64,000 nt of DNA from Lacinutrix himadriensis (GTDB lineage: Bacteria; Bacteroidota; Bacteroidia; Flavobacteriales; Flavobacteriaceae): positions 434,001 to 498,000 of the forward strand of contig NZ_LIQI01000027.1 of NCBI RefSeq assembly GCF_001418105.1, written 5' to 3'. Each line of letters starts with the position of its first letter. Within the stretch, counting starts at the first letter, position 1. Position numbers and translations under genes: made by a program. A model generated the notes under the pieces. That model searched no databases, was not told the origin of the DNA, and saw only the letters and a list, made by a program, of their open reading frames with translations. Shown piece by piece: positions 35,458 to 43,776 of the stretch.

Positions 35458-35875
35458 AATTATTAAACTTATTGTGCTTATAAAATTGAACATTATCTTT
35501 AATTCCACCTATATTTAGGGGTTATCAAAAGGTAATCAAGCACATAAAAAACAAGTAAGTTGCTGATTAATAGACTTAATAACATTTAGCATTAAAAATA
35601 AATAAGAGTAGAAAAGACAAAAAAAAAAAAAAAAAGAGGCTTTAAATGCTAACATCTATCTAAATAATGGTCGCTATTTTTAGTAAATTCTAAAAAATAT
35701 AACAAGGTTTGGTGAAAATACAGACTGCAATTAATCCTCAAAAGAATCGTTTATAAGCACAAATATTCTTAGGTAAAATCACAAATAAATTAAGAATACT
35801 TATATATATTGTAGGTTTTCTTCTTTAAGCAGAAGGGAATTTATATCCGATAATTAATAAAGTTTTGAATACATC
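35458..35875. other. Divergent regulatory spacer with A17 tract
   Basis: The spacer between the adhesin and the TPR/HTH regulator holds no open frame of note. It contains a run of 17 adenines (35619-35635). On the minus strand, TTG (35552-35554) lies 17 bases before TACCTTTTG, which is one base longer than the TAnnTTTG consensus, and could drive the adhesin from near 35520. No exact -7 consensus was found for the plus-strand regulator; TAAAGTTTTG near 35859 is a poor match. Confidence 0.5.
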
Positions 35876-37627
35876 ATGTTTTTAAATATCATAAAAAGTC
35901 TAAGTACGTTTTTTCTAATTATATTTTTTTGCAATACATGTTATGGGCAAAACAAAGAAGGCCTAATCTCTATAAAAGAATTAGATAGTTTGCAAAAAGC
36001 ATATTATGGAAAAAGCTCGCGAGAATCGTATATAATATATCACAAAACACTTAGGCAATCTCTTAATACTAATTATGATAAAGGAATAGCCTTTGCCTAT
36101 AAGTCATTAATGTGGTATCACGGTACAAGCACAAAATCGGAATTAGATAGTGTTTTATATTACGCCGATCTTTTTGAGACAAAAATAGAAAGGATTAACC
36201 AACAAAATGATACCTTAGTAATTAAAGCTTTACAACTTCCTCAATATTACTTAAACAAAGGTCAACTCTTGGCTAATGCTTTTGGTTTACCAGAACAAGG
36301 CTTAGAAAGTTATTTTAAAGTTTTTCCTTTAATTCCTAAAGGAGATATTAAATTATCTATGGGGTACTACATCTCCATTTCTGAAATTTATTATCAAAAA
36401 CTCCAATATGATAAAGCGTTAGAAGTACTAACTCCGCTTTTAAAGGATACAACAAATATTGGGTATTTCACAAAAGATAGGCTCCTTAGTAATATATCTT
36501 CAAATTATGTGCATAAAAAAATGCCTGAGAAAAGTTTTCCCATACATCAAGAAATTTTAAAATTAACGATAAAGAATAAAGACACTGCTAATTTTTGGTG
36601 GACTAAAAACAAACTAGCTAATGACTATTTTCGACTAGGTGATAAACAAAAGGCTATTGACTCTGCTTTAGTGGTTAGAGAATATTGTATTAAAAACAAG
36701 CCTCATCAATTAATTTTTAATAATACGGCAAATTTAAGTACTTACTATCATGCAATTGGTGACATCCAAAAAGCTATAGCTTATAGAAAAGAAGCTTTGC
36801 CATATTCTAAAGGCTTAGAAACTAGAAAGGATACGTATGAAAGACTCGCATTGTATTATACAGAAAACAAACAATACCTAGATGCAATTGAGATGCATGA
36901 GAAAAAAAACGAGTTACTAGATAGCATACGTGCAAATGAAAAAAAAGCAGTAACCAACTATGTAGATTCTAATGTAAAATTGTTAAATGAAAAACAAAAG
37001 AGTCAAGAAATACTTTTTAATGTAAAGTTATTAGAAGAAAAAAATAAAAAACAAAAACTTTATCTTTATAGTATTAGTGCAACTTTAATTAGTATTATTT
37101 TATTACTTGGTAGTGTACTTATTTTTAGAAAATATAAAAAAGGAGAAAAAGTAATAGAAGTTTTAAAAAGTAACGAAAAAAAATTACTTGAAGAAAGAAT
37201 TACACTTCGTGAAAATGAACTGGAAGCTTCTGCCATTGCATTATCACAGCGACTAGAAACCCTAACTTCTATAAAGAATGAACTAGACGAAATTAAGAAA
37301 CCCAATATTCCTAAACTGGAAAAAGCAAAACATAAAATAAATGATCTCATTAGGTCTGCTTCGGATATGTCTATTATTACAAAAAGAATTGAATCTGAAT
37401 ATCCTACCATGACACAGACATTAATTAGTAAATATCCTAATCTCTCCGATACGCAAATAAGGTATTGCCTACTAACCAAATTAAATTTATCCATAAAAGA
37501 AACCGCTATTATCTTAAATGTAACCCCTGATACTGTAAAAGTTGCTAGAAGTAGATTAAAAAAGAAACTAGGAATACCTGCAGAAGTTTCTATTAAAATC
37601 TTCTTAGATGAACTATCCGAAGAGTAA
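35876..37627 (+). CDS. Membrane-bound TPR regulator with C-terminal LuxR-type HTH
   Basis: A 583-residue protein with an N-terminal signal segment (1-24, TCYGQ), extracytoplasmic TPR-like helices (about 30-385), one transmembrane helix (about 401-420, SISATLISIILLLGSVLIF), a cytoplasmic coiled coil (about 428-490) and a C-terminal helix-turn-helix (about 515-575: LSDTQIRYCLLTKLNLSIKETAIILN, VTPDTVKVARSRLKKKLG). The HTH resembles LuxR/GerE-type domains in Bacteroidetes TPR regulators. It should sense a signal outside the inner membrane and bind DNA from the membrane, with no kinase or receiver domain needed. It is divergent from the type A adhesin across a spacer of almost 490 bases, so the adhesin and the T9SS cargo genes are candidate targets (inference). 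Confidence 0.88.
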   Translation: MFLNIIKSLSTFFLIIFFCNTCYGQNKEGLISIKELDSLQKAYYGKSSRESYIIYHKTLRQSLNTNYDKGIAFAYKSLMWYHGTSTKSELDSVLYYADLFETKIERINQQNDTLVIKALQLPQYYLNKGQLLANAFGLPEQGLESYFKVFPLIPKGDIKLSMGYYISISEIYYQKLQYDKALEVLTPLLKDTTNIGYFTKDRLLSNISSNYVHKKMPEKSFPIHQEILKLTIKNKDTANFWWTKNKLANDYFRLGDKQKAIDSALVVREYCIKNKPHQLIFNNTANLSTYYHAIGDIQKAIAYRKEALPYSKGLETRKDTYERLALYYTENKQYLDAIEMHEKKNELLDSIRANEKKAVTNYVDSNVKLLNEKQKSQEILFNVKLLEEKNKKQKLYLYSISATLISIILLLGSVLIFRKYKKGEKVIEVLKSNEKKLLEERITLRENELEASAIALSQRLETLTSIKNELDEIKKPNIPKLEKAKHKINDLIRSASDMSIITKRIESEYPTMTQTLISKYPNLSDTQIRYCLLTKLNLSIKETAIILNVTPDTVKVARSRLKKKLGIPAEVSIKIFLDELSEE

Positions 37628-37725
37628 TTTTAATTCGTTTAACTAATCTATATATGATACGGTATTCCTCATTTTTATTAATAAATGCAGAAATAAAGTT
37701 TTTGTTTCATGATTTTATGAATAGT

Positions 37726-37755
37726 GTATCTATAATGGCATACATTATAGTATAC
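37726..37755. repeat. Inverted repeat after the TPR/HTH regulator
   Basis: CTATAATG pairs with CATTATAG around the 5-base loop GCATA. Four more outer pairs (GTAT with ATAC) follow after a one-base bulge. No T-run follows, so it is not a standard terminator. It could be a protein-binding palindrome or an mRNA-stabilising 3' hairpin. Confidence 0.5.
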
Positions 37756-37822
37756 AATGAATCCTTTTGAAGCATTGGTTTCCCTTTAAAACCTCTGTGA
37801 GATATTACAAACGGTATAAAAA

Positions 37823-37851
37823 CAAAAAAGCCTCACATTTCTGTGAAGCTT
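37823..37851 (-). terminator. Intrinsic terminator of the tRNA transcript
   Basis: On the minus strand the hairpin AAGCTTCACA-GAAA-TGTGAGGCTT is followed by TTTTGTTTTT. It lies five bases beyond the 3' end of tRNA-Arg and closes the three-tRNA transcript. Confidence 0.8.
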
Positions 37852-37855
37852 TAAG

Positions 37856-37929
37856 TGAGCCCTTCAGGATTCGAACCTGAGACCGCCTCCTTAGAAGGGA
37901 GGTGCTCTATCCAGCTGAGCTAAGAGCCC
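37856..37929 (-). tRNA. tRNA-Arg (anticodon TCT)
   Basis: The 74-base RNA folds as a complete cloverleaf. The acceptor stem GGGCTCT pairs with AGGGCTC (two G-U pairs), the anticodon loop reads CTTCTAA with anticodon TCT, and the T arm is TCAGG-TTCGAAT-CCTGA. It reads AGA codons (and probably AGG). The 3' CCA is not encoded. It is the last tRNA of the set. Confidence 0.96.
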
Positions 37930-37958
37930 GTAGATTTTATGTTTCTACGAAAACAGTG

Positions 37959-38033
37959 TCGGGGTGGCAGGATTCGAACCTGCGGCCTCCACGTCCCAAA
38001 CGTGGCGCGATAACCGGGCTACGCTACACCCCG
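37959..38033 (-). tRNA. tRNA-Pro (anticodon TGG)
   Basis: The 75-base RNA has a perfect 7-base acceptor stem (CGGGGTG with CACCCCG), the anticodon stem CCACG/CGTGG with loop TTTGGGA (anticodon TGG) and a T arm GCAGG-TTCGAAT-CCTGC. The 3' CCA is not encoded. It is the middle tRNA of the set. Confidence 0.96.
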
Positions 38034-38064
38034 AGTGATTATCAATTTACAATAAAAAAAATTG

Positions 38065-38153
38065 CGGAGAGACAGGGATTCGAACCCTGGGTAAGTGTTG
38101 CCACCTACGACGATTTAGCAAACCGTTCCTTTCGGCCACTCAGGCACCTCTCC
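38065..38153 (-). tRNA. tRNA-Ser (anticodon GCT)
   Basis: The 89-base RNA has the long variable arm of a class II tRNA (the GTCGTAGGTGGCAACACTTAC region), acceptor stem GGAGAGG with TCTCTCC, anticodon GCT in the loop TTGCTAA, and T arm CAGGG-TTCGAAT-CCCTG. It reads AGC and AGU. It is the first tRNA after the promoter at 38200-38230. Confidence 0.96.
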
Positions 38154-38199
38154 GTTAATTTTGTTTAAGAACTATTGCGTTTGTATTTCAACGCGGATG

Positions 38200-38230
38200 C
38201 AAATGTAAGACATCATCTTAAACAACACAA
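38200..38230 (-). promoter_or_regulatory. Promoter of the tRNA Ser-Pro-Arg transcript
   Basis: On the minus strand, TTG (38228-38230) is followed after 20 bases by TACATTTG (38200-38207), an exact match to the Bacteroidetes -33 TTG / -7 TAnnTTTG pattern. Transcription would start near 38196, about 43 bases before the first tRNA. This is the best two-part promoter in the window. Confidence 0.75.
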
Positions 38231-38256
38231 GCATTTTTTTTACTTTTTTTAAAAAA

Positions 38257-40305
38257 TTATTCGGGATATTCTATCCGTAGATGATAAATGTTTGCAAGCT
38301 TGTGTTTTAGCACTTTTTTTATCGATTGAATTTCTTTAAAAGTAATATTCGCATTTAGGAATTGCCCCCCTTCCATTTGCTTATTTATAATGTTTTCTAC
38401 AAATTTATCAATCTTTGTAGAAGTAGGTTCCTTTAAACTTTTAGAAGCCGCCTCTACACTATCACACATCATTAATATTGCCGTTTCTTTACTAAATGGC
38501 TTAGGACCAGGGTACATAAAGTCTTCTATGTTTAAATCTTCGTTAATCGCTTTTTCTTTTTTATAGAAGTAATATACTAAACTGGTTCCATGATGCGTCC
38601 TAATAAAGTCTATTACACGATCTGGAAGGTTATTTTTCCTTGCAATCTCAATTCCATCTAAAACATGATCTATAATAATATTCGCACTTTCATTTGAAGA
38701 TAATTCATCATGTGGATTAATTCCTGTAGATTGGTTTTCTGTAAAGAAGGTTGGATTCTTCATTTTACCAATATCATGATACAATGCTCCTACTCTAATT
38801 AACATCGCATTTGCTCCTATTTCATTCGCTGCAGCTTCCGCTAAATTTGCTACGTTTAAAGAATGATGAAATGTTCCTGGTGCCTTGTTAGATAATTCTT
38901 TTAAAAGCTTCGAATTGGTGTCTGATAATTCCAATAGCGATACATCAGAAACTAATCCGAATAATTTTTCATACGCATAGATAAGTGGTTGCACAAATAG
39001 CGTTGCTAATCCACATAAAACGAATAAACCAAAAGTTTCCCAATGGATTGCATCTACACTTCCTTCATGGATTACAAAAAAAGCAAAATAGGCAATGATA
39101 TAAATAAGTGTTATTTGTCCGACTGAAATAAATAAGTTCGCACGTTTATATAATTCGGAAACCGTAAGAATGGTTACAATTCCGGCTATAATTTGCAGGA
39201 ACATATACTCGTAACTATTCGGAACAATCAAACCTAATAACACAACCGTTATTACGTGTGTAAACAAACCTAGTCTTGCATCAAAAAAAGCTTTTAAAAC
39301 TAAAGGAAGAATACAAATGGGCACTACATATAAATACTTCGAATTATAACTAATCACCAAAGTAGTTAGCAATACCATTAAAATAACATTAAAGAATATA
39401 AAAGTTACTTTGGTATTATTATTAAAAACGTCTAATCTATATTTTCTTAAAAAAAGCAGTAGCATCAATAATGCTAATGACACTAATAAGGTATAGGCAA
39501 AAATAACCCAGTTATAATTGGACGCGGTCCATACTTGCGACTTGTATTCGTTTTTTAAAGATTCTAAAGTTTGGTATTTCTCTCCTTCCACCACTTCTCC
39601 TTTAGAAATAATTAAGGTCTCTTTTTTTATACTTCCTCTGGTGTAGGCTATTCTATTTAAATCTTCCAATAAAGCGCCATCGGTTAACGATTTATTATAG
39701 GTGAGATTTGGTTCTACAATATCAAAAAACAAGGCAAGAAATTGCGTTTGAAAAACCTCTTGCGCATTAGAAACCAATACATTATTCACTATAGAAGTTA
39801 AGTCTTTTTGCTGTACTAGATTAGAAAATTGCGTTTGTTTAATAGTTGTTTGCCCATTAAGAATGACACTTTTTTTATCTTCGGAAAACGTATAATTTTC
39901 ATTTAAAACACCATTATCATATAGCTTATCAAGCACAAACGCTCCTGTTTCAAACAAGGTATTTCGTTTTACATCGGAAAGAGAATCTGGAAAAATTTCA
40001 TGAAATTCTTCTTTATAATGTATTCTTACCTTGTCTTCTACCGCATCATCAATGTTAAAATACAAGCTAGCCTGCTTTTCTAAGAGCCGTTTTTCTTGAT
40101 TTATTTCTTCGGAAGTCTTCTTAATTGCAAAATCAAAAGGAGCATACAAGTTTTCAGATTGCCAAGGTTTACCTTGTTCAAAATTGTATTTAAACTTTCC
40201 TTGTTTCGGAAACAAATACACGATCAATACTGTGGCACTTATAAAAAGTAGCACCTTGTAAATTAATGCATGATTTTTATATAAATTGTTTATAACGTCT
40301 TTCAT
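38257..40305 (-). CDS. 7TM-HD family phosphodiesterase (PgpH-like)
   Basis: A 682-residue membrane protein. An N-terminal transmembrane helix (about 15-31) and a large extracytoplasmic 7TMR-HDED region (about 45-260) precede seven helices (about 265-440) and a cytoplasmic HD domain (about 465-640), with HHSLNVANLAEAAANEIGAN and the HDIG-type metal site ALYHDIGKMKNP. PgpH-type enzymes hydrolyse cyclic di-AMP to pApA in Listeria and related bacteria. The same architecture here makes c-di-AMP turnover likely, although no cyclase gene is seen nearby. A -7 element lies just upstream. It is convergent with nothing and is followed by the tRNA promoter. Confidence 0.9.
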   Translation of the reverse strand: MKDVINNLYKNHALIYKVLLFISATVLIVYLFPKQGKFKYNFEQGKPWQSENLYAPFDFAIKKTSEEINQEKRLLEKQASLYFNIDDAVEDKVRIHYKEEFHEIFPDSLSDVKRNTLFETGAFVLDKLYDNGVLNENYTFSEDKKSVILNGQTTIKQTQFSNLVQQKDLTSIVNNVLVSNAQEVFQTQFLALFFDIVEPNLTYNKSLTDGALLEDLNRIAYTRGSIKKETLIISKGEVVEGEKYQTLESLKNEYKSQVWTASNYNWVIFAYTLLVSLALLMLLLFLRKYRLDVFNNNTKVTFIFFNVILMVLLTTLVISYNSKYLYVVPICILPLVLKAFFDARLGLFTHVITVVLLGLIVPNSYEYMFLQIIAGIVTILTVSELYKRANLFISVGQITLIYIIAYFAFFVIHEGSVDAIHWETFGLFVLCGLATLFVQPLIYAYEKLFGLVSDVSLLELSDTNSKLLKELSNKAPGTFHHSLNVANLAEAAANEIGANAMLIRVGALYHDIGKMKNPTFFTENQSTGINPHDELSSNESANIIIDHVLDGIEIARKNNLPDRVIDFIRTHHGTSLVYYFYKKEKAINEDLNIEDFMYPGPKPFSKETAILMMCDSVEAASKSLKEPTSTKIDKFVENIINKQMEGGQFLNANITFKEIQSIKKVLKHKLANIYHLRIEYPE

Positions 40306-40322
40306 AGGGATAATACTATTTT

Positions 40323-40330
40323 CAAATGTA
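40323..40330 (-). promoter_or_regulatory. -7 promoter element for the 7TM-HD phosphodiesterase gene
   Basis: On the minus strand the octamer is TACATTTG, an exact TAnnTTTG match, 17 bases before the start codon. No -33 TTG is seen at normal distance. The leader would be very short, about 10 bases. Confidence 0.4.
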
Positions 40331-40429
40331 ATAAAATATACTTTTTAAATACTTATAAAATGTTAATCGTATTAATTTATGCCAAAAAATGATTAATTTC
40401 GCAACAATTAAAATTAAAAGCACATTATT

Positions 40430-41608
40430 ATGAGTAAAGAAGTAGTTATAGTATCTGCAGCAAGAACACCAATTGGTAGTTTTTTAGGCGCATTATCTAC
40501 AATTCCTGCACCTAGATTAGGAGCAATTGCAATTAAAGGAGCTTTAGATAAAATAAATTTGAAACCAGAAATGGTGGATGAAGTTTTAATGGGAAATGTT
40601 GTTCAAGCTGGAACAGGTCAAGCACCAGCAAGACAAGCGGCTATTTATGCTGGTATTCCTAATACTGTACCTTGTACTACGATTAATAAAGTTTGTGCTT
40701 CTGGTATGAAAACGGTTATGCAAGCTGCGCAAGCTATTGCTTTAGGAGATGCAGAAATTGTAGTTGCTGGAGGAATGGAAAACATGAGTTTAATACCGCA
40801 TTATTTTCATGCAAGAACGGCTACAAAGTTTGGTCCTGCAAAAATGGAAGATGGTATGCAACGTGACGGATTAGTAGATGCTTACGACCAAAATGCAATG
40901 GGAGTTTGTGCAGATGCTTGTGCAACAGAATATGGTTTTTCTAGAGAAGATCAAGATGCGTACGCTATACAATCTTATACACGTTCTGCTGCTGCTTGGG
41001 AAGCTGGAAAATTTGATAATGAAGTTGTTCCTGTAGAAGTACCTCAAAGACGTGGTGAACCAGTAATTGTAAATAAAGACGAAGAATTTACCAATGTAAA
41101 AATGGATAAAATTCCTGCTTTACGTCCTGCCTTTACTAAAGACGGAACCGTAACTGCTGCAAATGCTTCTACCATAAATGATGGAGCTGGCGCAATGGTT
41201 TTAATGAGTAGAGAAAAAGCAGACGCTTTAGGTTTAAAACCTTTAGCAATTATAAAAAGTTATGCAGATGCTGCACAAGAACCTAATAAATTTACAACTA
41301 CTCCTTCTAAAGCATTACCTAAAGCTTTAGATAAAGCTGGAATAGCTTTAAGTGATGTAGATTATTTTGAGTTTAACGAAGCATTTTCTATTGTTGGTTT
41401 AGCCAATATGAAAATTTTAGGATTAAACGATAGTAATGTAAACGTAAATGGTGGAGCGGTTTCTTTAGGACACCCTTTAGGATGTTCTGGAGTTAGAATT
41501 ATTATAACACTATTAAATGTTTTAGAACAAAACAATGCTAAAATTGGTGCTGCAACTATTTGTAATGGTGGTGGTGGTGCTTCTGCAATTGTTATAGAAC
41601 GTGCTTAA
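40430..41608 (+). CDS. Acetyl-CoA C-acyltransferase (thiolase)
   Basis: A 392-residue thiolase of normal length. The acyl-accepting cysteine is C89 ([10 protein letters not shown]), the histidine site is in FNEAFSIVG, the general-base region is [17 protein letters not shown], and the second catalytic cysteine is in CNGGGGASA. It condenses two acetyl-CoA or cleaves 3-ketoacyl-CoA. The strong similarity to biosynthetic acetyl-CoA acetyltransferases ([16 protein letters not shown]) favours a role in acetoacetyl-CoA formation or amino-acid and fatty-acid breakdown; the direction cannot be told from sequence. A near-consensus element, TAATTTCG, lies at 40394. A C40 peptidase gene follows after 62 bases. 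Confidence 0.95.
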   Translation: MSKEVVIVSAARTPIGSFLGALSTIPAPRLGAIAIKGALDKINLKPEMVDEVLMGNVVQAGTGQAPARQAAIYAGIPNTVPCTTINKVCASGMKTVMQAAQAIALGDAEIVVAGGMENMSLIPHYFHARTATKFGPAKMEDGMQRDGLVDAYDQNAMGVCADACATEYGFSREDQDAYAIQSYTRSAAAWEAGKFDNEVVPVEVPQRRGEPVIVNKDEEFTNVKMDKIPALRPAFTKDGTVTAANASTINDGAGAMVLMSREKADALGLKPLAIIKSYADAAQEPNKFTTTPSKALPKALDKAGIALSDVDYFEFNEAFSIVGLANMKILGLNDSNVNVNGGAVSLGHPLGCSGVRIIITLLNVLEQNNAKIGAATICNGGGGASAIVIERA

Positions 41609-41670
41609 ATAAGTAGATACTATTAAAAAAAACAATTACCCTAAATTTAATCTAAATTCAATTCTAATTA

Positions 41671-42420
41671 ATGCAGTACGGAATTTGTAACTTAAGCATT
41701 GTTCCTTTAAGATTTGAGCCATCAGACAAAACCGAACTCGTTTCGCAAGTTTTGTATGGCGATTATTTTAAGGTTTTGGAGCAGCGCAAATCTTGGAGCA
41801 AAATTCGGTTAGCATTTGATAGTTATGAAGGCTGGATTGATAATAAACAGTATGTTGAAATAACCGAAGAACAATACCACGTTCTTCATCAAGAAACCCC
41901 TATTCTTTCTAATGATTTAATTGAATTTATAGAGGATAAAAACCAACAGTTATATCCGGTTACATTGGGAGCTTCTTTAAACGGATTACAACTTTTAGAA
42001 CATACATTTGATGGTACAACAACTACTGGTATTAACGCCAAAGAACATATAATAAAAACAGCTTTTTCGTTTTTAAATGCACCATATCTTTGGGGAGGAA
42101 AAACACCTTTAGGAATAGATTGTTCGGGTTTTACACAAATGGTGTATAAACTTAATGGTTATAAATTATTACGCGATGCGTCACAACAAGCATCCCAAGG
42201 AGAAGCTTTAAGTTTTATTGAAGAAAGCGAACCTGGTGATTTAGCATTTTTTGATAATAGCGAGGGCGTAATTATACATGTTGGTATTATCATGGAAGAT
42301 AATTATATTATTCATGCACATGGTAAAGTAAGAATTGACCGATTAGATCATTCTGGAATATACAATGCAGATAAAAGAATGCATACCCATAAATTGAGAG
42401 TAATTAAAAAGATTATATAA
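41671..42420 (+). CDS. NlpC/P60 (C40) peptidase with N-terminal SH3-like domain
   Basis: A 249-residue protein with bacterial SH3-like modules (about 1-70, NLSIVPLRFEPSDKTELVSQ and GDYFKVLEQRKSWSKIRL) and an NlpC/P60 papain-like domain (about 120-245). The catalytic Cys151 (GIDCSGFTQMVYK), His203 (IIHVGIIM) and third polar residue His215 (IIHAHGKV) are present. Such enzymes cleave gamma-D-Glu-diamino acid bonds in murein peptides, for cell-wall recycling or remodelling. It has no evident signal peptide, so it may act in the cytoplasm on imported muropeptides, as the dipeptidyl-peptidase VI type does. A strong bidirectional terminator follows. Confidence 0.92.
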   Translation: MQYGICNLSIVPLRFEPSDKTELVSQVLYGDYFKVLEQRKSWSKIRLAFDSYEGWIDNKQYVEITEEQYHVLHQETPILSNDLIEFIEDKNQQLYPVTLGASLNGLQLLEHTFDGTTTTGINAKEHIIKTAFSFLNAPYLWGGKTPLGIDCSGFTQMVYKLNGYKLLRDASQQASQGEALSFIEESEPGDLAFFDNSEGVIIHVGIIMEDNYIIHAHGKVRIDRLDHSGIYNADKRMHTHKLRVIKKII

Positions 42421-42450
42421 TATCTTTTTAACTTTTGAAATTACTGTATA

Positions 42451-42482
42451 AAAAATGCCACTTCAATGAAGTGGCATTTTTT
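42451..42482. terminator. Bidirectional intrinsic terminator
   Basis: AAAAATGCCACTTCA and TGAAGTGGCATTTTT form a long perfect stem with a single-base to few-base loop, flanked by A and T runs. It sits between the convergent C40 peptidase and TPR genes. Confidence 0.9.
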
Positions 42483-42502
42483 ATTACTTTAAAAACTTAA
42501 AC

Positions 42503-43747
42503 TTAATTCGCTAAAGAATCAATTAAAGCTTTAATTGATTTTTCTTTTGTTGTATCACCAATCGCACCATAAATATTTAATAGTGTTTTAGCTACTTCCG
42601 TATTTTTAGGTTGTACTTTTAAAACAGCTTCTAAATAAGGTACAGCATTATTATAAAGACCTGTACGTTTTGCTTTTAATTCATCGTAACGTAAATTATC
42701 TGCGTTAGACGTACCTAAACCATTCATCTCTTCAATTAATGCATTTTCTTCACCTAATATTAATGCCGCCATATTGGTTTGTGCATTTACATTTTCTGGG
42801 TCTAAAGAAATCACTTTCGTATAGTATTCTTTTGCTTTATCCATTTCTCCATTATCTGCAGCAACAACTCCTAAATTAAATATTAAATCGGTGTTATTTG
42901 GATCTAACTGAATTGCTTCTTCAATTAATGCTTTGTACTTCACCTTATCTCCATTTTTGTAATGCAAATTAGCTTCAGATAAAATTAAATCTGAATCTGT
43001 AGGATCCATTTCTCTTGCAGCTTTAACAGCAGTTAATGCTTTTTCAGATTCTCCATTGTTTAAGTAAATAAAAGCAAGATTTTTTACTATTTCTCCTCTT
43101 TTAGATTCCGAAACTTTTTCTGCAGGCTTAATATAAGCTCCAGATTTAACATACAAATCTCTTTGTGTTTCTGAAAACACTTCAACTTCTCCAGTTTCTA
43201 CATTAGTTGCAACATATTGTTTTGTGATTCCTGTATATCCTAAGTTTAATAATGTCTCATAGTTTTTTACAGCAGAATCAAAATCTTTTCCTGTAATCGC
43301 GCTAGAAGCAGCATAATATAAATAGGTAGTATCTGTAGGAATAAGTTTGTACAGTTTTTCAAATCCTTTTACAGCATCTAAATATTTACCAGAAGTATAC
43401 TGGCTATTAGAGTTTGTTAAAAGTGTATTGATTAAATCTTGTTTTACATCTCCTATTTCTACTTTATAAGCATTATTTACTTTGTCAAAATTCTCAATTG
43501 CCAAGTCTAAATCTGCATCACTTCCTGTTCCATTAGCATAAAGCGCTTTACCTTTTAGGTAATAAAACTTGTCTTTAGATTTATCATCCATACCAGAAAG
43601 CATAGATTCGGCTTGATCTAAAATAGATTTTGCTACAGAGAAATCATTATTTTTGATTGCTTTCTCAGCAGTTTTAAGCTCTTTTTTCTGTCCAAAAGAA
43701 AACGCACTGATAGATAGTGCTAAAGCTATAATTACTTGTTTTTTCAT
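42503..43747 (-). CDS. Exported tetratricopeptide repeat protein
   Basis: A 414-residue protein with a signal peptide (1-19, SISAFSFGQ) and several TPR units, clearest at residues about 225-310 (AFIYLNNGESEKALTAVKAA, IFNLGVVAADNGEMDKAKEYY). TPR scaffolds mediate protein contacts, and no enzymatic motif is present. It starts 30 bases after gyrA and is probably co-transcribed with it, a pairing I recall in other flavobacteria, where its role is unknown. The periplasmic location makes a direct role with gyrase unlikely. Confidence 0.85.
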   Translation of the reverse strand: MKKQVIIALALSISAFSFGQKKELKTAEKAIKNNDFSVAKSILDQAESMLSGMDDKSKDKFYYLKGKALYANGTGSDADLDLAIENFDKVNNAYKVEIGDVKQDLINTLLTNSNSQYTSGKYLDAVKGFEKLYKLIPTDTTYLYYAASSAITGKDFDSAVKNYETLLNLGYTGITKQYVATNVETGEVEVFSETQRDLYVKSGAYIKPAEKVSESKRGEIVKNLAFIYLNNGESEKALTAVKAAREMDPTDSDLILSEANLHYKNGDKVKYKALIEEAIQLDPNNTDLIFNLGVVAADNGEMDKAKEYYTKVISLDPENVNAQTNMAALILGEENALIEEMNGLGTSNADNLRYDELKAKRTGLYNNAVPYLEAVLKVQPKNTEVAKTLLNIYGAIGDTTKEKSIKALIDSLAN

Positions 43748-43776
43748 TTTTAAGTTTGTTTAATTAATTGTATTGT

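Noticed and set aside
37902-38168. Plus-strand open frame of 88 residues with GWQDSNLRPPRPKRG
   Set aside because: It is the antisense reading of the tRNA Arg-Pro-Ser set, a well-known source of false proteins in databases. The tRNA folds explain the sequence completely.
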